Shown here piece after piece: positions 52,121-62,117 of a DNA stretch of 64,000 bases. Below the pieces are notes generated by a model. That model was not told the origin of the DNA. It worked only from the letters and a program-made list of their open reading frames with translations, and did not search any database. Source of the DNA: Anaerolineales bacterium (lineage in GTDB: Bacteria > Chloroflexota > Anaerolineae > 4572-78 > J111); the NCBI GenBank assembly GCA_020634855.1, contig JACKAU010000019.1, forward strand, positions 1-64,000, read 5' to 3'. Both the position numbers and the translations under genes were made by a program. How positions within the stretch are numbered: the stretch's first letter is position 1; each line of letters begins with the position of its first letter.

Positions 52121-52549
52121 TTACAAATAACGTTCTTCCCTGACCAGAATTTTGATGCCGCCGGCGACAGCCCCGGCCATCAACCCGGCCGCCAGGCCAA
52201 CCGTCAGGCCGACATAGTTCCCGGCCAAGGTTTCACCCGTCATAGCCATACTCGCCACCCCTACCAAAACACCGCCCGTCCCGCCGATTTGCGCGCCGCT
52301 CACCAGCCCGCTGCTTAACACCCCGGCCAATACACCGCCGGCAAAGCCGCTGAGGCTGGTAATCGCCGCCAAAATAATGACGAGCAGCCCTGAGGATATC
52401 AACAACGCGTCGGAGGTTAACATCGGCTGAGGCAGCCGCGCCGCCCCAACAACCATCTGCCCCACGCCGTAAACCACCAGTCCCTGCACTAACCCCACGA
52501 CGCTGCCAACCCCAATGCCTACCAATTGTCGATACGATAAATCTATCAT
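52121..52549 (-). CDS. Glycine-rich small membrane protein, 142 aa
   Basis: A product with four hydrophobic segments rich in Gly and Ala (for example GIGVGSVVGLVQGLVVYGVG and LAGNYVGLTVGLAAGLMAGA). It looks like a glycine-zipper-type membrane protein. The ATG at 52549 is used (weak GAGCGGG site); a GTG at 52564 is an alternative. It is convergent with the pentapeptide gene. Not recognised as a known family. Confidence 0.6.
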   Translation of the reverse strand: MIDLSYRQLVGIGVGSVVGLVQGLVVYGVGQMVVGAARLPQPMLTSDALLISSGLLVIILAAITSLSGFAGGVLAGVLSSGLVSGAQIGGTGGVLVGVASMAMTGETLAGNYVGLTVGLAAGLMAGAVAGGIKILVREERYL

Positions 52550-52753
52550 CCCGCTCACTCTCACAAGGTTTTTTGCACTGCTATATTCTTTACGTTGCTC
52601 AGATCGAAAAAGTTCCTTTTAGATCATTACGAACTGAACCCCTTTGTATTACATCCTATCATACCTCCCGTCAATTTTGTCCAATGCCCGACCAATGGTC
52701 CAACCACACCTTACCAACGATAGCGCGTCAGCAGTCATTCTCGATATGGCGAC

Positions 52754-52834
52754 AAGGTGACGGTCACTTGGTTAAAAATGCCCATCTGATCGACGAAACC
52801 AACGGCTTTACCCGGCAAATGTGACCGTCACCTT
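52754..52834. repeat. Short element with 14-bp perfect inverted ends
   Basis: AAGGTGACGGTCAC (52754-52767) and GTGACCGTCACCTT (52821-52834) bound 81 bp with no gene. Single half-copies (AGGTGACAGTCACTT) occur near 33861 and, inverted, near 21635. The rest of 52565-52957 shows no convincing gene. Confidence 0.65.
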
Positions 52835-52957
52835 AAAGATTAAAGTTGCTGGTGCGTCAGACGTTCTTTTGGTAAAATTCCGGGGGTCATCTATAATTTG
52901 GAGGTCCACGTCCTTAAGCATATTGTCCAAAATTATTCTCAGAGAGGAGTAAACAGC

Positions 52958-54597
52958 ATGTCCGAACTGATCGTCTCGCCGGTCTGGCAGGCTTTAGCCG
53001 AGCACAAACAAAACATAGAGGGGCTTCACATGCGCGATTTATTCGCCCAGGACCCTGACCGCTTTCAAAAATTCTCTTTGCAATTTGAAGATATCCTGTT
53101 CGATTACTCTAAGAACCGGATTACCACCGAAACCATGTCGTTGTTGTCCATCTTAGCGCAAGAGGCGGGCCTGGCCGACAAGATCGACGCCATGTTCAGC
53201 GGCCAAAAAATCAACAACACCGAAGGTCGGGCGGTGCTGCACATCGCCCTGCGCAATCGTTCCAACCGGCCCATTTTCGTCGATGGCGAAGACGTGATGC
53301 CGGAAGTTAACCGCGTGCTGGCCAAAATGCGCACCTTTAGCGACAAAGTTCGCTCCGGCACCTGGAAAGGCTTCACCGGCAAAGCCATTACCGATGTGGT
53401 TAACATCGGCATCGGCGGCTCTGATTTGGGGCCGAAGATGGTCACCACGGCCCTAACCCCCTACGCCCAGCCCGGCCTGCGGGTGCATTTCGTCTCCAAC
53501 GTGGACGCCACCAACCTGGCCGAAACGTTGAAAGTGGTCGATCCGGAAACGACGCTGTTTTTGATTGCCTCCAAAACCTTTACCACCCAGGAAACCATGA
53601 CCAACGCCCACTCAGCCCGCGATTGGTTCCTGGCCGCGGCCAAGGATGAGGCGGCCATTGCCAAGCATTTTGCGGCGCTGTCGACCAATGCCGACGCCGT
53701 GACCAAGTTCGGCATCGACCCCGACAACATGTTTGGATTTTGGGACTGGGTCGGCGGGCGCTACTCGCTGTGGTCGGCTATCGGCCTGTCGATTGCCCTG
53801 TATCTGGGCATGGACAATTTCGAGGCGCTGTTGACCGGCGCACACAAGGTCGATGAGTATTTCCGCACCACGCCGGTCGAAGAGAACATCCCGGCGGTGA
53901 TGGGCTTGCTCGGTATCTGGTACAACAACTTCTTCGGGGCCGAGTCGGTGGCGATTTTGCCCTACGATGAGTACATGAACCACTTCCCGGCCTACTTCCA
54001 GCAAGGCGACATGGAAAGCAACGGTAAAAGCGTCGATAAAGCCGGCGCGCAGGTCGATTACGAGACCGGACCGATCATTTGGGGCCAACCCGGCACCAAC
54101 GGCCAGCACGCTTTCTACCAGTTGATCCACCAAGGCACCAAACTGATCCCGTGCGACTTCCTGGCCCCGGCCCAAAGCCAAAACCCCATCGGCCAGCACC
54201 ATCCCATCTTGCTGTCGAACTATTTCGCCCAAACCGAGGCGTTGATGACGGGCAAAACGCCGGATGAGGTCCGCCAGGAGCTGGCCGGCCAGGATTTGTC
54301 TCCAGAACAGCTCGAACTGCTGGTCGCCGCCAAAACCTTCGCGGGCAATCGCCCTCCAACTCCTTCCTGTTCGAGAAACTCACGCCCGAAACGCTGGGGT
54401 CGCTCATTGCCCATGTATGAGCATAAAATCTTCACCCAGGGCGCGATTTGGGATATCAACTCCTTCGATCAATGGGGGTTGAATTGGGTAAACAGTTGGC
54501 TAAAAAGATTCTGCCCGAATTAGATGGCAGCAGGTCCGTCAGCAGCCATGACGCCTCGACTAACGGGTTGATTAACTATTACAAAAAGCTTCGGTAA
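52958..54597 (+). CDS. pgi: Glucose-6-phosphate isomerase with three frame breaks near the 3' end
   Basis: The enzyme interconverts glucose-6-phosphate and fructose-6-phosphate. Typical blocks are intact: VVNIGIGGSDLGPKMVTTAL, the GGRYSLWSAIGLSIAL block, the WGQPGTNGQHAFYQLIHQG signature and the MYEHKIFTQGAIWDINSFDQWG signature. The ATG at 52958 is preceded by GAGAGGAGT. Between about 54350 and 54412 the frame is shifted and restored by a missing C in CCC and an extra C in GCCCATG; a missing G in the G-run at about 54475 causes the early stop at 54523. Corrected, the protein continues VELGKQLAKKILPEL to the TAA at 54595-54597. All breaks are single bases in homopolymers, so they may be sequencing errors in this essential-type gene. 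Confidence 0.92.
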
Positions 54598-54608
54598 GTG
54601 GGCTGGCC

Positions 54609-54711
54609 AGACCTTATAGGTTTTCGTATAGCGTTAAATTTGTGGTAATAGCGCCATTTCCGATGGGAACAGGTGTTACAGCAATATTGACATTTCGAAA
54701 CCTATAAGCCT
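54609..54711. repeat. Family A palindromic element
   Basis: AGACCTTATAGGTTTTCG at the left and CGAAACCTATAAGCCT at the right bound 103 bp, 12 bp after the corrected pgi stop. Arm changes are again compensatory. Confidence 0.7.
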
Positions 54712-54735
54712 GAGTGTGATAATTAAAGTCGAGTA

Positions 54736-54888
54736 GGTCATTTCGTAGCCGGAGGCGGAGAAATCCCTAAAGTCGCAATAATTGAAGCATTCGCACGGGG
54801 AAATTGGCGTTGTCGCTTCAAATTTTGCCTGCCAAAACCTTTTATTGGATTGTCAAAGGGTTTCTCCTTTAGCGCTGCGAAATGATGG
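54736..54888. repeat. Inverted-repeat element (family D)
   Basis: GGTCATTTCGTAGCCGG ... GAGAAATCCCT at the left and GGGTTTCTCC ... GCGAAATGATGG at the right pair imperfectly, as in the copy at 35581-35741. Confidence 0.65.
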
Positions 54889-54944
54889 CTTCAGCCTCGC
54901 GCTTTCAGGTTATAAGGTCTTGAACGGATTCAGCATAAAGGACA

Positions 54945-56572
54945 TTGATTGATCCTCGTCAACACGATTTCAACAGCATAAATCACCACCCGTTTTGGGC
55001 GGCCGGAAAACTAACCCTCTTGTGTTTGGTGGCGCTGCTGGTAAGCTGTACCTCAACCCCGCCACCGCCGACCCCGTTGCAGCCCGATACGATTTTGTCA
55101 CGGCCACCCCTCGCCGACCGAAACCCCTGAACCGACCGTTACCGCGACCCCGCCGCCAACCGGCACGCCGACCCATACGCCGACGCCGACATCAACCCTA
55201 ACGCCGACCCCAACCCCTCACCGACGCCCACAAACACGGCGACCGCCCGCCCGCCCCGACGCCGACCTTGGTTCCGCAGCGGCTGCTCCTCCCGCCCGAG
55301 GGCGGCTCAACCCAATTTGGCGACGCGATTACGCCCGGTGAAGGTCAAACGTTACGTCCTCGAGGGCCAACGCGGGCAAACGCTGTCGGTGCGATTTCTC
55401 AACAGCCTGGGCATCAAACTGATTGTCTACGGCGCGGACGGTACGACCTTCGTCTCGGACGGGGCCAATGCCACCACCTGGCAGGGACAACTACCGGCCA
55501 CGCAGCCTTACTTCATCGACGTCAAATCGGTGGCGACCGTGCCGGCCAACTTTACGATGGAAGTGATGCTGGCCGTCGATGATTCGCCGCCGGATGACCT
55601 GGCCGCGACCCGGCTGGAATTCGAGCCGGGCGCGTTTGGCACGCAGGTGTCCAACAACATCGACTCCGGCCAGACGCAGCGCTATGTGGTCGAGGGCAGG
55701 CCGGGCAAACGCTGCTGGCGCGGTTCCCGACCGGCTTGGGCGTGAAGCTGATCATCTTCGGCGCGGACGGCGCGATCCTGCTGCCCGACAGCGCCAACGC
55801 GACCAGTTGGCAGGGCGTGCTGCCGGACGCGCAGGATTATTTGATCGATGTTAAATCGGTGGCCGGGGTGCCGGTTGATTACACCCTGGAGGTGGTGCTG
55901 CCGCCGGTAGCCGGCGGACCGCCGGGCCAGAGCCGCAGCACCGCCGAGCGCATTGAATTTGAGCCGGGCAATCCGGTGGCCCAACTCCAGGGCCGGGTCG
56001 ATCCGGCCAGTTCCGCCGCTACGTCATCGAGATGGGGGCGGGGCAGGTGATGCTGGTGCGCTTTCCGACCGGTCTCGGCGTTCAGTTGGTCATCACCGGC
56101 GAGGACGGAACCGTTTTGCTGCCCGACAGCGCCCACGCCAATAGTTGGCAGGGGCCAACTGCCGGCCACGCAGAACTATCTGATCGATGTCCGCTCGGTG
56201 GCCGGGACGCCGGTCGATTATACAATGGAAGTGGTGATCCCCTCATCGTCGAGCGAGACGTTAGCGCCGGAGCGCATCCAATTTCAGCCGGGCGCAACCT
56301 CGACCAAAGTCGGCGGCTCGCTCGATCCCGGCCAGGTGCAGCGCTACGTGTTGTTGGCCGCCGCAGCCGAACAAGATCTGCAAATTCGGTTCTTAACCGG
56401 ATTTGGGGTGACGTTTGTTGTGTTTGGACAGGACGGAACCATCCTGGTCCCCGACAGCGCCGATGCGACCAGTTGGCAGGGTCAGCTACCGGCCACTCAG
56501 GATTATTTCATCGATGTGCAATCGACGCTGTCTACGCCGACCAATTATACGCTGGAAGTGGTCGTTCCTTAG
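54945..56572 (+). pseudogene. Lipoprotein with four beta repeats, frame broken in several places
   Basis: The N-terminus (from TTG 54945) has a lipoprotein signal, LLCLVALLVSC. A Thr/Pro linker rich in TPTPT-like residues follows but is out of frame from about 55105. Then come four repeats of about 110 residues: QTLSVRFLNSLGIKLIVYGA DGTTF ... WQGQLPATQPYFIDVKSVA ... FTMEVML. They are split over frames 55317-55745, 55736-56050, 56032 onwards and 56198-56572. Joined, the protein would have about 540 residues, lipid-anchored with an extracellular part of PPC-like beta domains. Most breaks lie in G or C runs, so sequencing error is likely. Confidence 0.7.
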
Positions 56573-56696
56573 AAACAGCCATTAATTATGCCTCAAGCTG
56601 CCGCCGATGTATTCAAATCGGGGTAGGGGGTCGGGATTAGGGATTAAGGGAAAAATCCCTTTGGCAGGATAAACTCCCCCGCTCAGCTAATTTTTC

Positions 56697-56935
56697 CAAC
56701 GCGTACTTAATAGTTCCAATTTTCAGAGACAAATCTCGATTTGTACTAACAAAATCAATATTTAGCGACAAATTTCGATTTGTACTAACGAAATCAATTT
56801 TCAGAGACAAATTCAACGCGTACTTAATACTTCCAATTTTCAGAGACAAATTTCAATACTTACGCAATACTTTCAACATTCAGCGACAAATTTCGATTTG
56901 TACTAACAAATTCGATTTGTACGAACGAATTTCGA
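56697..56935. repeat. Tandem repeat with ACAAAT-TTCG-ATTTGT hairpins
   Basis: Blocks of about 40-50 bp repeat: TTTTCAGAGACAAATYTCGA then TTTGTACTAACRAAATCAAT, alternating with ACGCGTACTTAATASTTCCA. The core ACAAATTTCGATTTGT can fold into a 6-bp stem with a TTCG tetraloop. Short minus-strand frames with repeating residues (LSLKIDFVSTNRN) run across it, as expected for a repeat in frame, but have no stable start. Between 56936 and 57244 no gene is seen. Confidence 0.75.
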
Positions 56936-57244
56936 ATGTAAATGAAATTTTGCAAACAACTATGATTACTCAGCCGGATTTGAACCCCCGCGCTAAATAG
57001 ATTTTTTGCGAGAGGGAATAATGGCATCAAAGGGCTATGCCGCATCAAAAGTTGGATAGGAAATTGGTCCGGGATGGGTGTTTTCTAACTATTTTGAAAT
57101 GTTAGAGCAGGAGTTTCGTGATATAATGGGGTGATTTTAGGTTTATTAAACGCTCGGTCTATTCAGCCTCTAACAAAAATCGGCCAGGAGCAGCCTAAAG
57201 TACTTTCTGTACATTAAAAACAAAATAGCTTGAAGGAGCGATCA

Positions 57245-58335
57245 ATGGATTTCAGCGATAGAATTCAAGAATTGGCGGCTCTCGTATTCCCAAACAGCGT
57301 GACCTGATTAGTACGGAAGAGGCGACTAAAAATGCCTTTGTCATACCGTTTATTAGCGCGCTCGGTTACGACGTTTTTGATCCGGCAGAGGTCACGCCTG
57401 AGTTAGTGGCCGATGTGGGTGTGAAAAGGGGAAAAAAAGTGGATTACGCCATCTTAAAAAGAGGGGCAACCAATTATGCTCTTTGAGTGTAAATGGCACG
57501 GTCATAATTTAGATAAGGCCCACGCCTCTCAATTGTTTCGTTATTTTAGTGTCACCCACGCCCGTTTGCGCAGTTCTAACGAACGGCATCATTTATCGCT
57601 TCTTTACCGATTTGGATACGCCCAACAAAATGACTAAAAAAGCATTTTTCGAGTTCAACCTGGAAGATTATTCTGAGCGGGAATTGGCAGAACTAAAGAA
57701 ATTCACCAAGTTTTCCTATGATTTGGACAATATATTAACCACAGCCAGCGAATTGAAATATACCCGAGCCATCAAGCAGATTATCACCGATCAATGGTCG
57801 GAGCCTTCGGATGACTTCATCCGGTTTTCGTGAGCCAGGTACATAACGGTCGCTTTACAAAGGCGGTTCGCGATGAGTTTGAAGGATTGTAAAAAGGCCC
57901 TGCAACAGTTTTGAACGAGCGGATCAATCAGCGGCTCGTATCGGCTTTTAAACCGAAGAAGGCGATTCAAACTCCCTACGGATAGGATCGGCCAGATGAC
58001 CCAATGGAGCTGAGCCGGTGTCCCCGGCCTCACTGGAAGCCCCCAAAATTGTGACCACGGATGAGGAAAAGGAAGCCTATTTCATCGTGAAATCTATTTT
58101 ACGGCGGGTAGTCGATGCCCATCGCGTCGTGATGCGCGACGTGCAAAGCTATTGCGGTATCCTGCTGGACGATAATAATCGCAAACCTATTTGCCGATTG
58201 CATTTTAATTCTGCTCAAAAATATATCGGTCTGATTGATGCGGACAAGAGCGAGGAAAAAGTGCCGATTGAAGGGTTGGACGAGATTTATCAATACACGG
58301 AGCGGTTGAGGGCGACGGTAGGGTTTTATGAATAA
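57245..58335 (+). pseudogene. Type I restriction HsdR-like nuclease-domain protein, multiple frame breaks
   Basis: Reading across frames gives one homologous protein: MDFSDRIQELAA, then RIPKQRDLISTEEATKNAFV, IPFISALGYDVFDPAEVTPE, GKKVDYAIL, MLFECKWHGHNLDKAHASQL, VLTNGIIYRFFTDLDTPNKM, and finally EAYFIVKSILRRVVDAHRVV with KPICRLHFNSAQKYIGL. The order GYDVFDP ... KVDYAIL ... FECKWHG is the PD-(D/E)xK nuclease core of stand-alone HsdR N-domain-like proteins. At least five shifts are needed (about 57280, 57475, 57570, 57828, 57900-58000), most at short runs. GGAG precedes the ATG. It is the first gene of a possible restriction/modification island. Confidence 0.75.
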
Positions 58336-58359
58336 GGATAGTTGGGAGAATAGGGAAAA

Positions 58360-58918
58360 ATGAGATTCTGTTCATATGTGGTTAAATATGATGTTGGTCT
58401 GGCTCTAATCCATTTTGGGGATACTGCACAAATATGTCTGTACGCCAAACCATATGGGTATCCGCGCTCAAAAGGAGATTGGTTTATGGGCACTCAGCCG
58501 GTGGCTAAAAGGGGCCAAACTTGTTTATGCTATGCAGGTTTCGGAAGTTTTTGCCGTTTTGAAGCTTATTATGCTGACCCTCGCTTTGCCACGAAAAAAC
58601 CTAAGATAAAAAGGGCGTTATGAAGAGCTGACCGGCGACAATATGTATTACCGAGATGAAAGGGGTGATTGGCAGCAGCATCCTACGTGGAACCATCCGG
58701 AGGTTTATCAACACCGACAGGATTTGAAATACCCCTGCGCTTATGTCAGTGAGCATTTCTATTATTTCGGCGAACAGGCGGTTGAAATTCCGCCGGAGTA
58801 TCGGTGTTTAATTCGCAAAATGAAGGGTGCAACTGTGCTCACGATCAAGAATTGTAAATGGGTTTCTGGGCTGGCTCGTTCGCAATTTCAAGCCGGGAAA
58901 GCTAGGAGACCCAGCTGA
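58360..58918 (+). pseudogene. Nmad2-like (nucleotide modification associated) protein, frame broken
   Basis: The pieces are MRFCSYVVKYDVGLA, GILHKYVCTPNHMGIRAQK (other frame), GDWFMGT, KGAKLVYAMQVSEVF, FEAYYADPRFATKKP, DNMYYRDERGDWQQHPTW and YVSEHFYYFGEQAVEIPPEY. Joined, they look like the Nmad2 type domain predicted to work with modified nucleotides in DNA-modification and defence loci. The shifts are at runs such as TTTTGGGG, AAAAGG and AAAAGGGG. Remaining length would be about 190 residues. Named from recall of the family pattern, so moderate certainty. Confidence 0.55.
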
Positions 58919-58961
58919 TCGTCCCAGAGACAAAATACAACAAGTAAAGTGCGGTTGAAAA

Positions 58962-59679
58962 ATGTCACGAAATCCCAATTGGACAAGAGATGAACTTATA
59001 CTGGCCCTGAATCTCTATATCTCTGAGGGGAGTAGGCAATTAGATGCTGACCACCCAAAGGTGATCGAATTGAGCCAGTTGTTAAACAAATTGCCCATTC
59101 ACGACGCCAAATTACAGGAAGCTAAATTTCGCAACCCCAATGGCGTATCGATGAAGCTGGGTAATTTTTTGAGTGTGGACCCTACCTATGCTGGAACAGG
59201 ATTAAAAAGAGGGAGTAAGTTAGAGCTAGAAGTATGGGATGAGTTTGCCAACAGAACCCTATGGAGATTAAAACAAGTGGCCTCAGCCATTCAGTTAAAT
59301 TATCGCTCAATTATTACCGAACCCAAAGCCGCTTATGAAGTCGAGATAGAGGATGAGTTTAATGAAGGAAGAATTTTGACTCGCCTGCACCGCCAACGAG
59401 AACGAAACCCTCAGTTAACAAAACGCAAAAAGGAAAAAGTTCTCAAAGAGAAGGGGCGCTGGCTTGTGAAGTTTGCGAGTTTGATTTTGCTCAAGTATAT
59501 GGTGAATTAGGTTATGGGTTTGCCGAATGTCATCATCTTGTTCCCCTGTCTGAACTTGGCGAAAGTCGGCGGGTAAGACTTGCTGACTTAGCTATTGTGT
59601 GTGCCAATTGCCATCATATCTTCATCACGGTAAGAGCCTTTTGAGTATGGATGAATTGAGAAAGATCGTCGAAAAATAA
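58962..59679 (+). pseudogene. HNH endonuclease (McrA-like), frame broken
   Basis: The N-terminal part (MSRNPNWTRDELILALNLYI ... NPNGVSMKLGNF) is a helical domain often found before HNH nucleases. The frame leaves homology at about 59460; in the next frame follow CEVCEFDFAQVYGELGYGFA, ECHHLVPLSELG, LADLAIVCANCHHI and, after one more shift near 59620, GKSLLSMDELRKIVEK to the TAA at 59677-59679. CxxC, HH and CxxCH are intact. Unlike the AT-rich HNH gene at 40348, this one resembles its neighbours in base composition. The two share the same C-terminal layout and are homologous. Confidence 0.75.
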
Positions 59680-59713
59680 TCTTCATCTACCCTTTACAAC
59701 TCTTTCACTAAGA

Positions 59714-60411
59714 ATGGATAAAATATCACCATACTACAACCGACCAAAACCCTGGTTGCTTGGCCTCCTTCTTGAAGTACTTCCAAGGCAGTCCCAAAAC
59801 CCAAGAAACCTCTGTCCAACCACTACCTATGCCATCCGCGACGATTTTCTATCACCGGCGGAGTTGTCCCTTTATCACGTGCTGATAAATTATGTCGGAG
59901 GCCAGTGGGTGGTGTTGAGTAAGGTCCGGCTGGCGGATATATTCTTTGTCAAACGGCCCTATGAAAACAAATCCTACTTTGGCCGTATCTCGCAAAAGCA
60001 CGTCGATTTTTTGCTGTGCGATCCTAAGACAATGAAACCGGTCGTCGGGATCGAACTGGATGACGGCAGCCACCAACAAGCCAAGCGGAAAACACGCGAT
60101 GCATTTGTCGAGCAGGTGTTTGAGTCGGCCGGGCTGCCTCTGATTCAAATACCGAACCAACGGGCTTATAGTAGGGCAGATTTAAGCGCTACTGGAGATG
60201 CATATTGTGGGGCGGGCAGGCGCAATGGGACAGTCCCTGTCCTGGCGCCGAAGGCTGATTTGCAGCCGACGGATGCCGTGCCGGTGTGTCCCAAATGCGG
60301 CGTACCGATGGTGCTTAGGACCGCGAAGCAGGGTAAGCGGCCGGACAGTCGTTTTACGGCTGTGTGAATTTTCCTCGCTGCCGAAATGATCAGCCATTGA
60401 CAATTGATTGA
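59714..60411 (+). pseudogene. DUF2726 protein with C-terminal zinc ribbon, frame broken near the end
   Basis: The main part is DUF2726: YAIRDDFLSPAELSLYHVLI, VVLSKVRLADI, RISQKHVDFLLCDPKTMKPV and GIELDDGSHQQAKRKTRDAF, the core of a PD-(D/E)xK-like nuclease fold of unknown role. A linker region (about 60180-60280) appears shifted. The end has CPKCGVPMVLRTAKQG, then in the other frame GQSFYGCVNFPRCRNDQPL to TGA at 60409-60411, completing a four-Cys topoisomerase-type zinc ribbon. The frame shift lies at GGCCGGAC. The family is often found near restriction and other DNA-processing genes. Confidence 0.7.
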
Positions 60412-60461
60412 CAATTGACAATGGATAACAACACGTAACTCTGAAGGAATGAGAGTGAACC

Positions 60462-60756
60462 ATGCTAACGCTGGAAAAGAAACTCGTTGTTTTTTGAGGT
60501 CAAGCGACCCTACCGAGGTGATTATCTCTTGGAAAGATTTCTTAATAATTGAGGAGTTGCTCGGTTTAGACCTTGATAAAGAAGCAATTGACGATCTTGA
60601 GACGGCGCGACAAGACCGGGAGAAGGGTAATGTTGACGCTTACATCGATCTAGACGATTTAGAATGAGCAAAGTTATTGTTCTTAAACGGGCTGCTAAAT
60701 ACATACCTCCAACACCCCGACTGTCTTGCCACACTTCTACAACGTCTCCAAGTTAA
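60462..60756 (+). pseudogene. Toxin-antitoxin remnant: RelB/Phd-like antitoxin and short RelE-like start
   Basis: From the ATG at 60462 the frame reads MLTLEKKLVV and stops in a run of T; the next frame continues DPTEVIISWKDFLIIEELLG, LDLDKEAIDDLETARQDREK and GNVDAYIDLDDLE to TGA at 60665-60667. This is a typical small antitoxin. Its stop overlaps an ATG (60664) that starts MSKVIVLKRAAKY, a RelE-like beginning, but that frame ends at 60756 without the rest of a toxin. The toxin is therefore probably truncated by the end of the ABC operon region. Confidence 0.6.
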
Positions 60757-60795
60757 TCCAAAAAAAACCCAAGACCTCTCTAATCAGCCTCCGGC

Positions 60796-61818
60796 TCACC
60801 GGTAGCCGTTTGACCCTAACATCGGCCCGGTCTTTTCCAGCAGCCGCTCTTCATAAATGCGCCGAATGGTCGCTTCGATGTCCGGTTCGCGCACGGCCAA
60901 ATCCAGGATGCGATACCGAGCCGAGATGCGGCCGATCAGTTCCGAGGCGGTGATGTGGCCCGGCTCGAACTGGTAGGTTACGCGCTGGCCGTCTCGGTGG
61001 GCGATGCGCGCGCCGTCGACGCCGGCGTGGGGGTAGTCGTCGGCCAGATCGACGACCAACTCCCGCCGGCCGCCGAAGCGATGTTGCAGCGCGCCCAGCC
61101 GGCCGTCAAAGAGCAGTTGGCCCCGGTCGATGATCATCACCCGCCGGCACAGTTTCGCCACATCCGATAGGTCGTGCGTGGTCAGGATCACGGTCGTGCC
61201 GCGCTCCTGGTTGATGTGCCGGATAAACTGCCGGATGCGTTCCTTGGCCACGACATCCAGGCCGATGGTCGGTTCATCCAGAAACAGCAGATCGGGGTTG
61301 TGGAGCAGGGCTGCGCAGATATCGGCCCGCATGCGCTGGCCCAGCGACAGCGAGCGAACGGGCGTGTTCAGAAACGCGTCGAGTTGTAGCAGCTCGCGAA
61401 ATTCGGCCAGGTTGCGGCGATACTGCTCGGCCGGAATTTGGTAGATGTGCTTCAACAGATCCAGCGACTCGATCACGGGTAAATCCCACCACAGGGTGGT
61501 GCGCTGGCCAAAGACCGCCCCAATCCGGGCCACGTAGCGCCGCCGCTCGCGCCAAGGAACATAGCCGTTGACCAACACCTCCCCGCCCGACGGCACCAGC
61601 AGGCCGGTCAATATTTTGATGGTGGTCGATTTGCCCGCGCCGTTCGGCCCCAGATAGCCGATTAACTCGCCGGGCTGAATCTCGAAGCTGATGCCGTCCA
61701 CCGCTCGAACCGGCTCGTACTCTCGGGTGATCAGGCTGCGCAGCGATCCCCACAGGCCGCGCTGATGTTTAGCGACTTTGAAATATTTTTGTAGGTTGGT
61801 TACTTTGATAATGCTCAT
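60796..61818 (-). CDS. ABC-2 type exporter, ATP-binding subunit
   Basis: The 340-aa ATPase has Walker A GPNGAGKST, the Q-loop region FGQRTTLWWDLP, the signature LSLGQRMRADICAALLHNPD, Walker B LLFLDEPTIGLD and the H-loop TTHD. A DUF4162-like C-terminal extension (about 245-325) follows. It forms the last gene of an operon with the two permeases upstream (62118-62927, 62929-63720), from which a 300-bp gap with a repeat separates it. Together they match the uncharacterised ABC-2 exporters of the COG4586/3694/4587 set. The substrate is unknown. The start follows GGAGGAATAACTTA. Confidence 0.93.
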   Translation of the reverse strand: MSIIKVTNLQKYFKVAKHQRGLWGSLRSLITREYEPVRAVDGISFEIQPGELIGYLGPNGAGKSTTIKILTGLLVPSGGEVLVNGYVPWRERRRYVARIGAVFGQRTTLWWDLPVIESLDLLKHIYQIPAEQYRRNLAEFRELLQLDAFLNTPVRSLSLGQRMRADICAALLHNPDLLFLDEPTIGLDVVAKERIRQFIRHINQERGTTVILTTHDLSDVAKLCRRVMIIDRGQLLFDGRLGALQHRFGGRRELVVDLADDYPHAGVDGARIAHRDGQRVTYQFEPGHITASELIGRISARYRILDLAVREPDIEATIRRIYEERLLEKTGPMLGSNGYR

Positions 61819-61865
61819 TAAGTTATTCCTCCGTTTGGTATCTCCAAGAGAAAAAATTAACTTTT

Positions 61866-62088
61866 ACGTAATTTGCGTAGTGCATAACATCGCGAAGCCA
61901 CAACCCAAAGTAGAACACGGATTAGGCGGATCATACGGATTAACACGGATAAAATAAATTTGGATCGGTGAAAATCCGTTCAATCCGTGTGATCCGTGTT
62001 CTATAATTTTCGCGGGTGACGTGAATTTGCCGCACCAACGACATATTGCGTAGCCGATTATGATACGGAAGACGCACTACGCACTACA
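61866..62088. repeat. Family E repeat with long inner inverted repeat
   Basis: Outer parts (GCGTAGTGCATAACATCGC at the left, CACTACGCACTAC at the right) match the copy at 4886-5050. Inside lies AGAACACGGATTAGGCGGAT, complementary in part to the sequence ending GATCCGTGTTCTATAATT, a palindrome known from many bacteria. It separates the ATPase gene from its permeases. Confidence 0.7.
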
Positions 62089-62117
62089 TTTCGGTTAAGT
62101 TAATTCTTGGATTTGTC

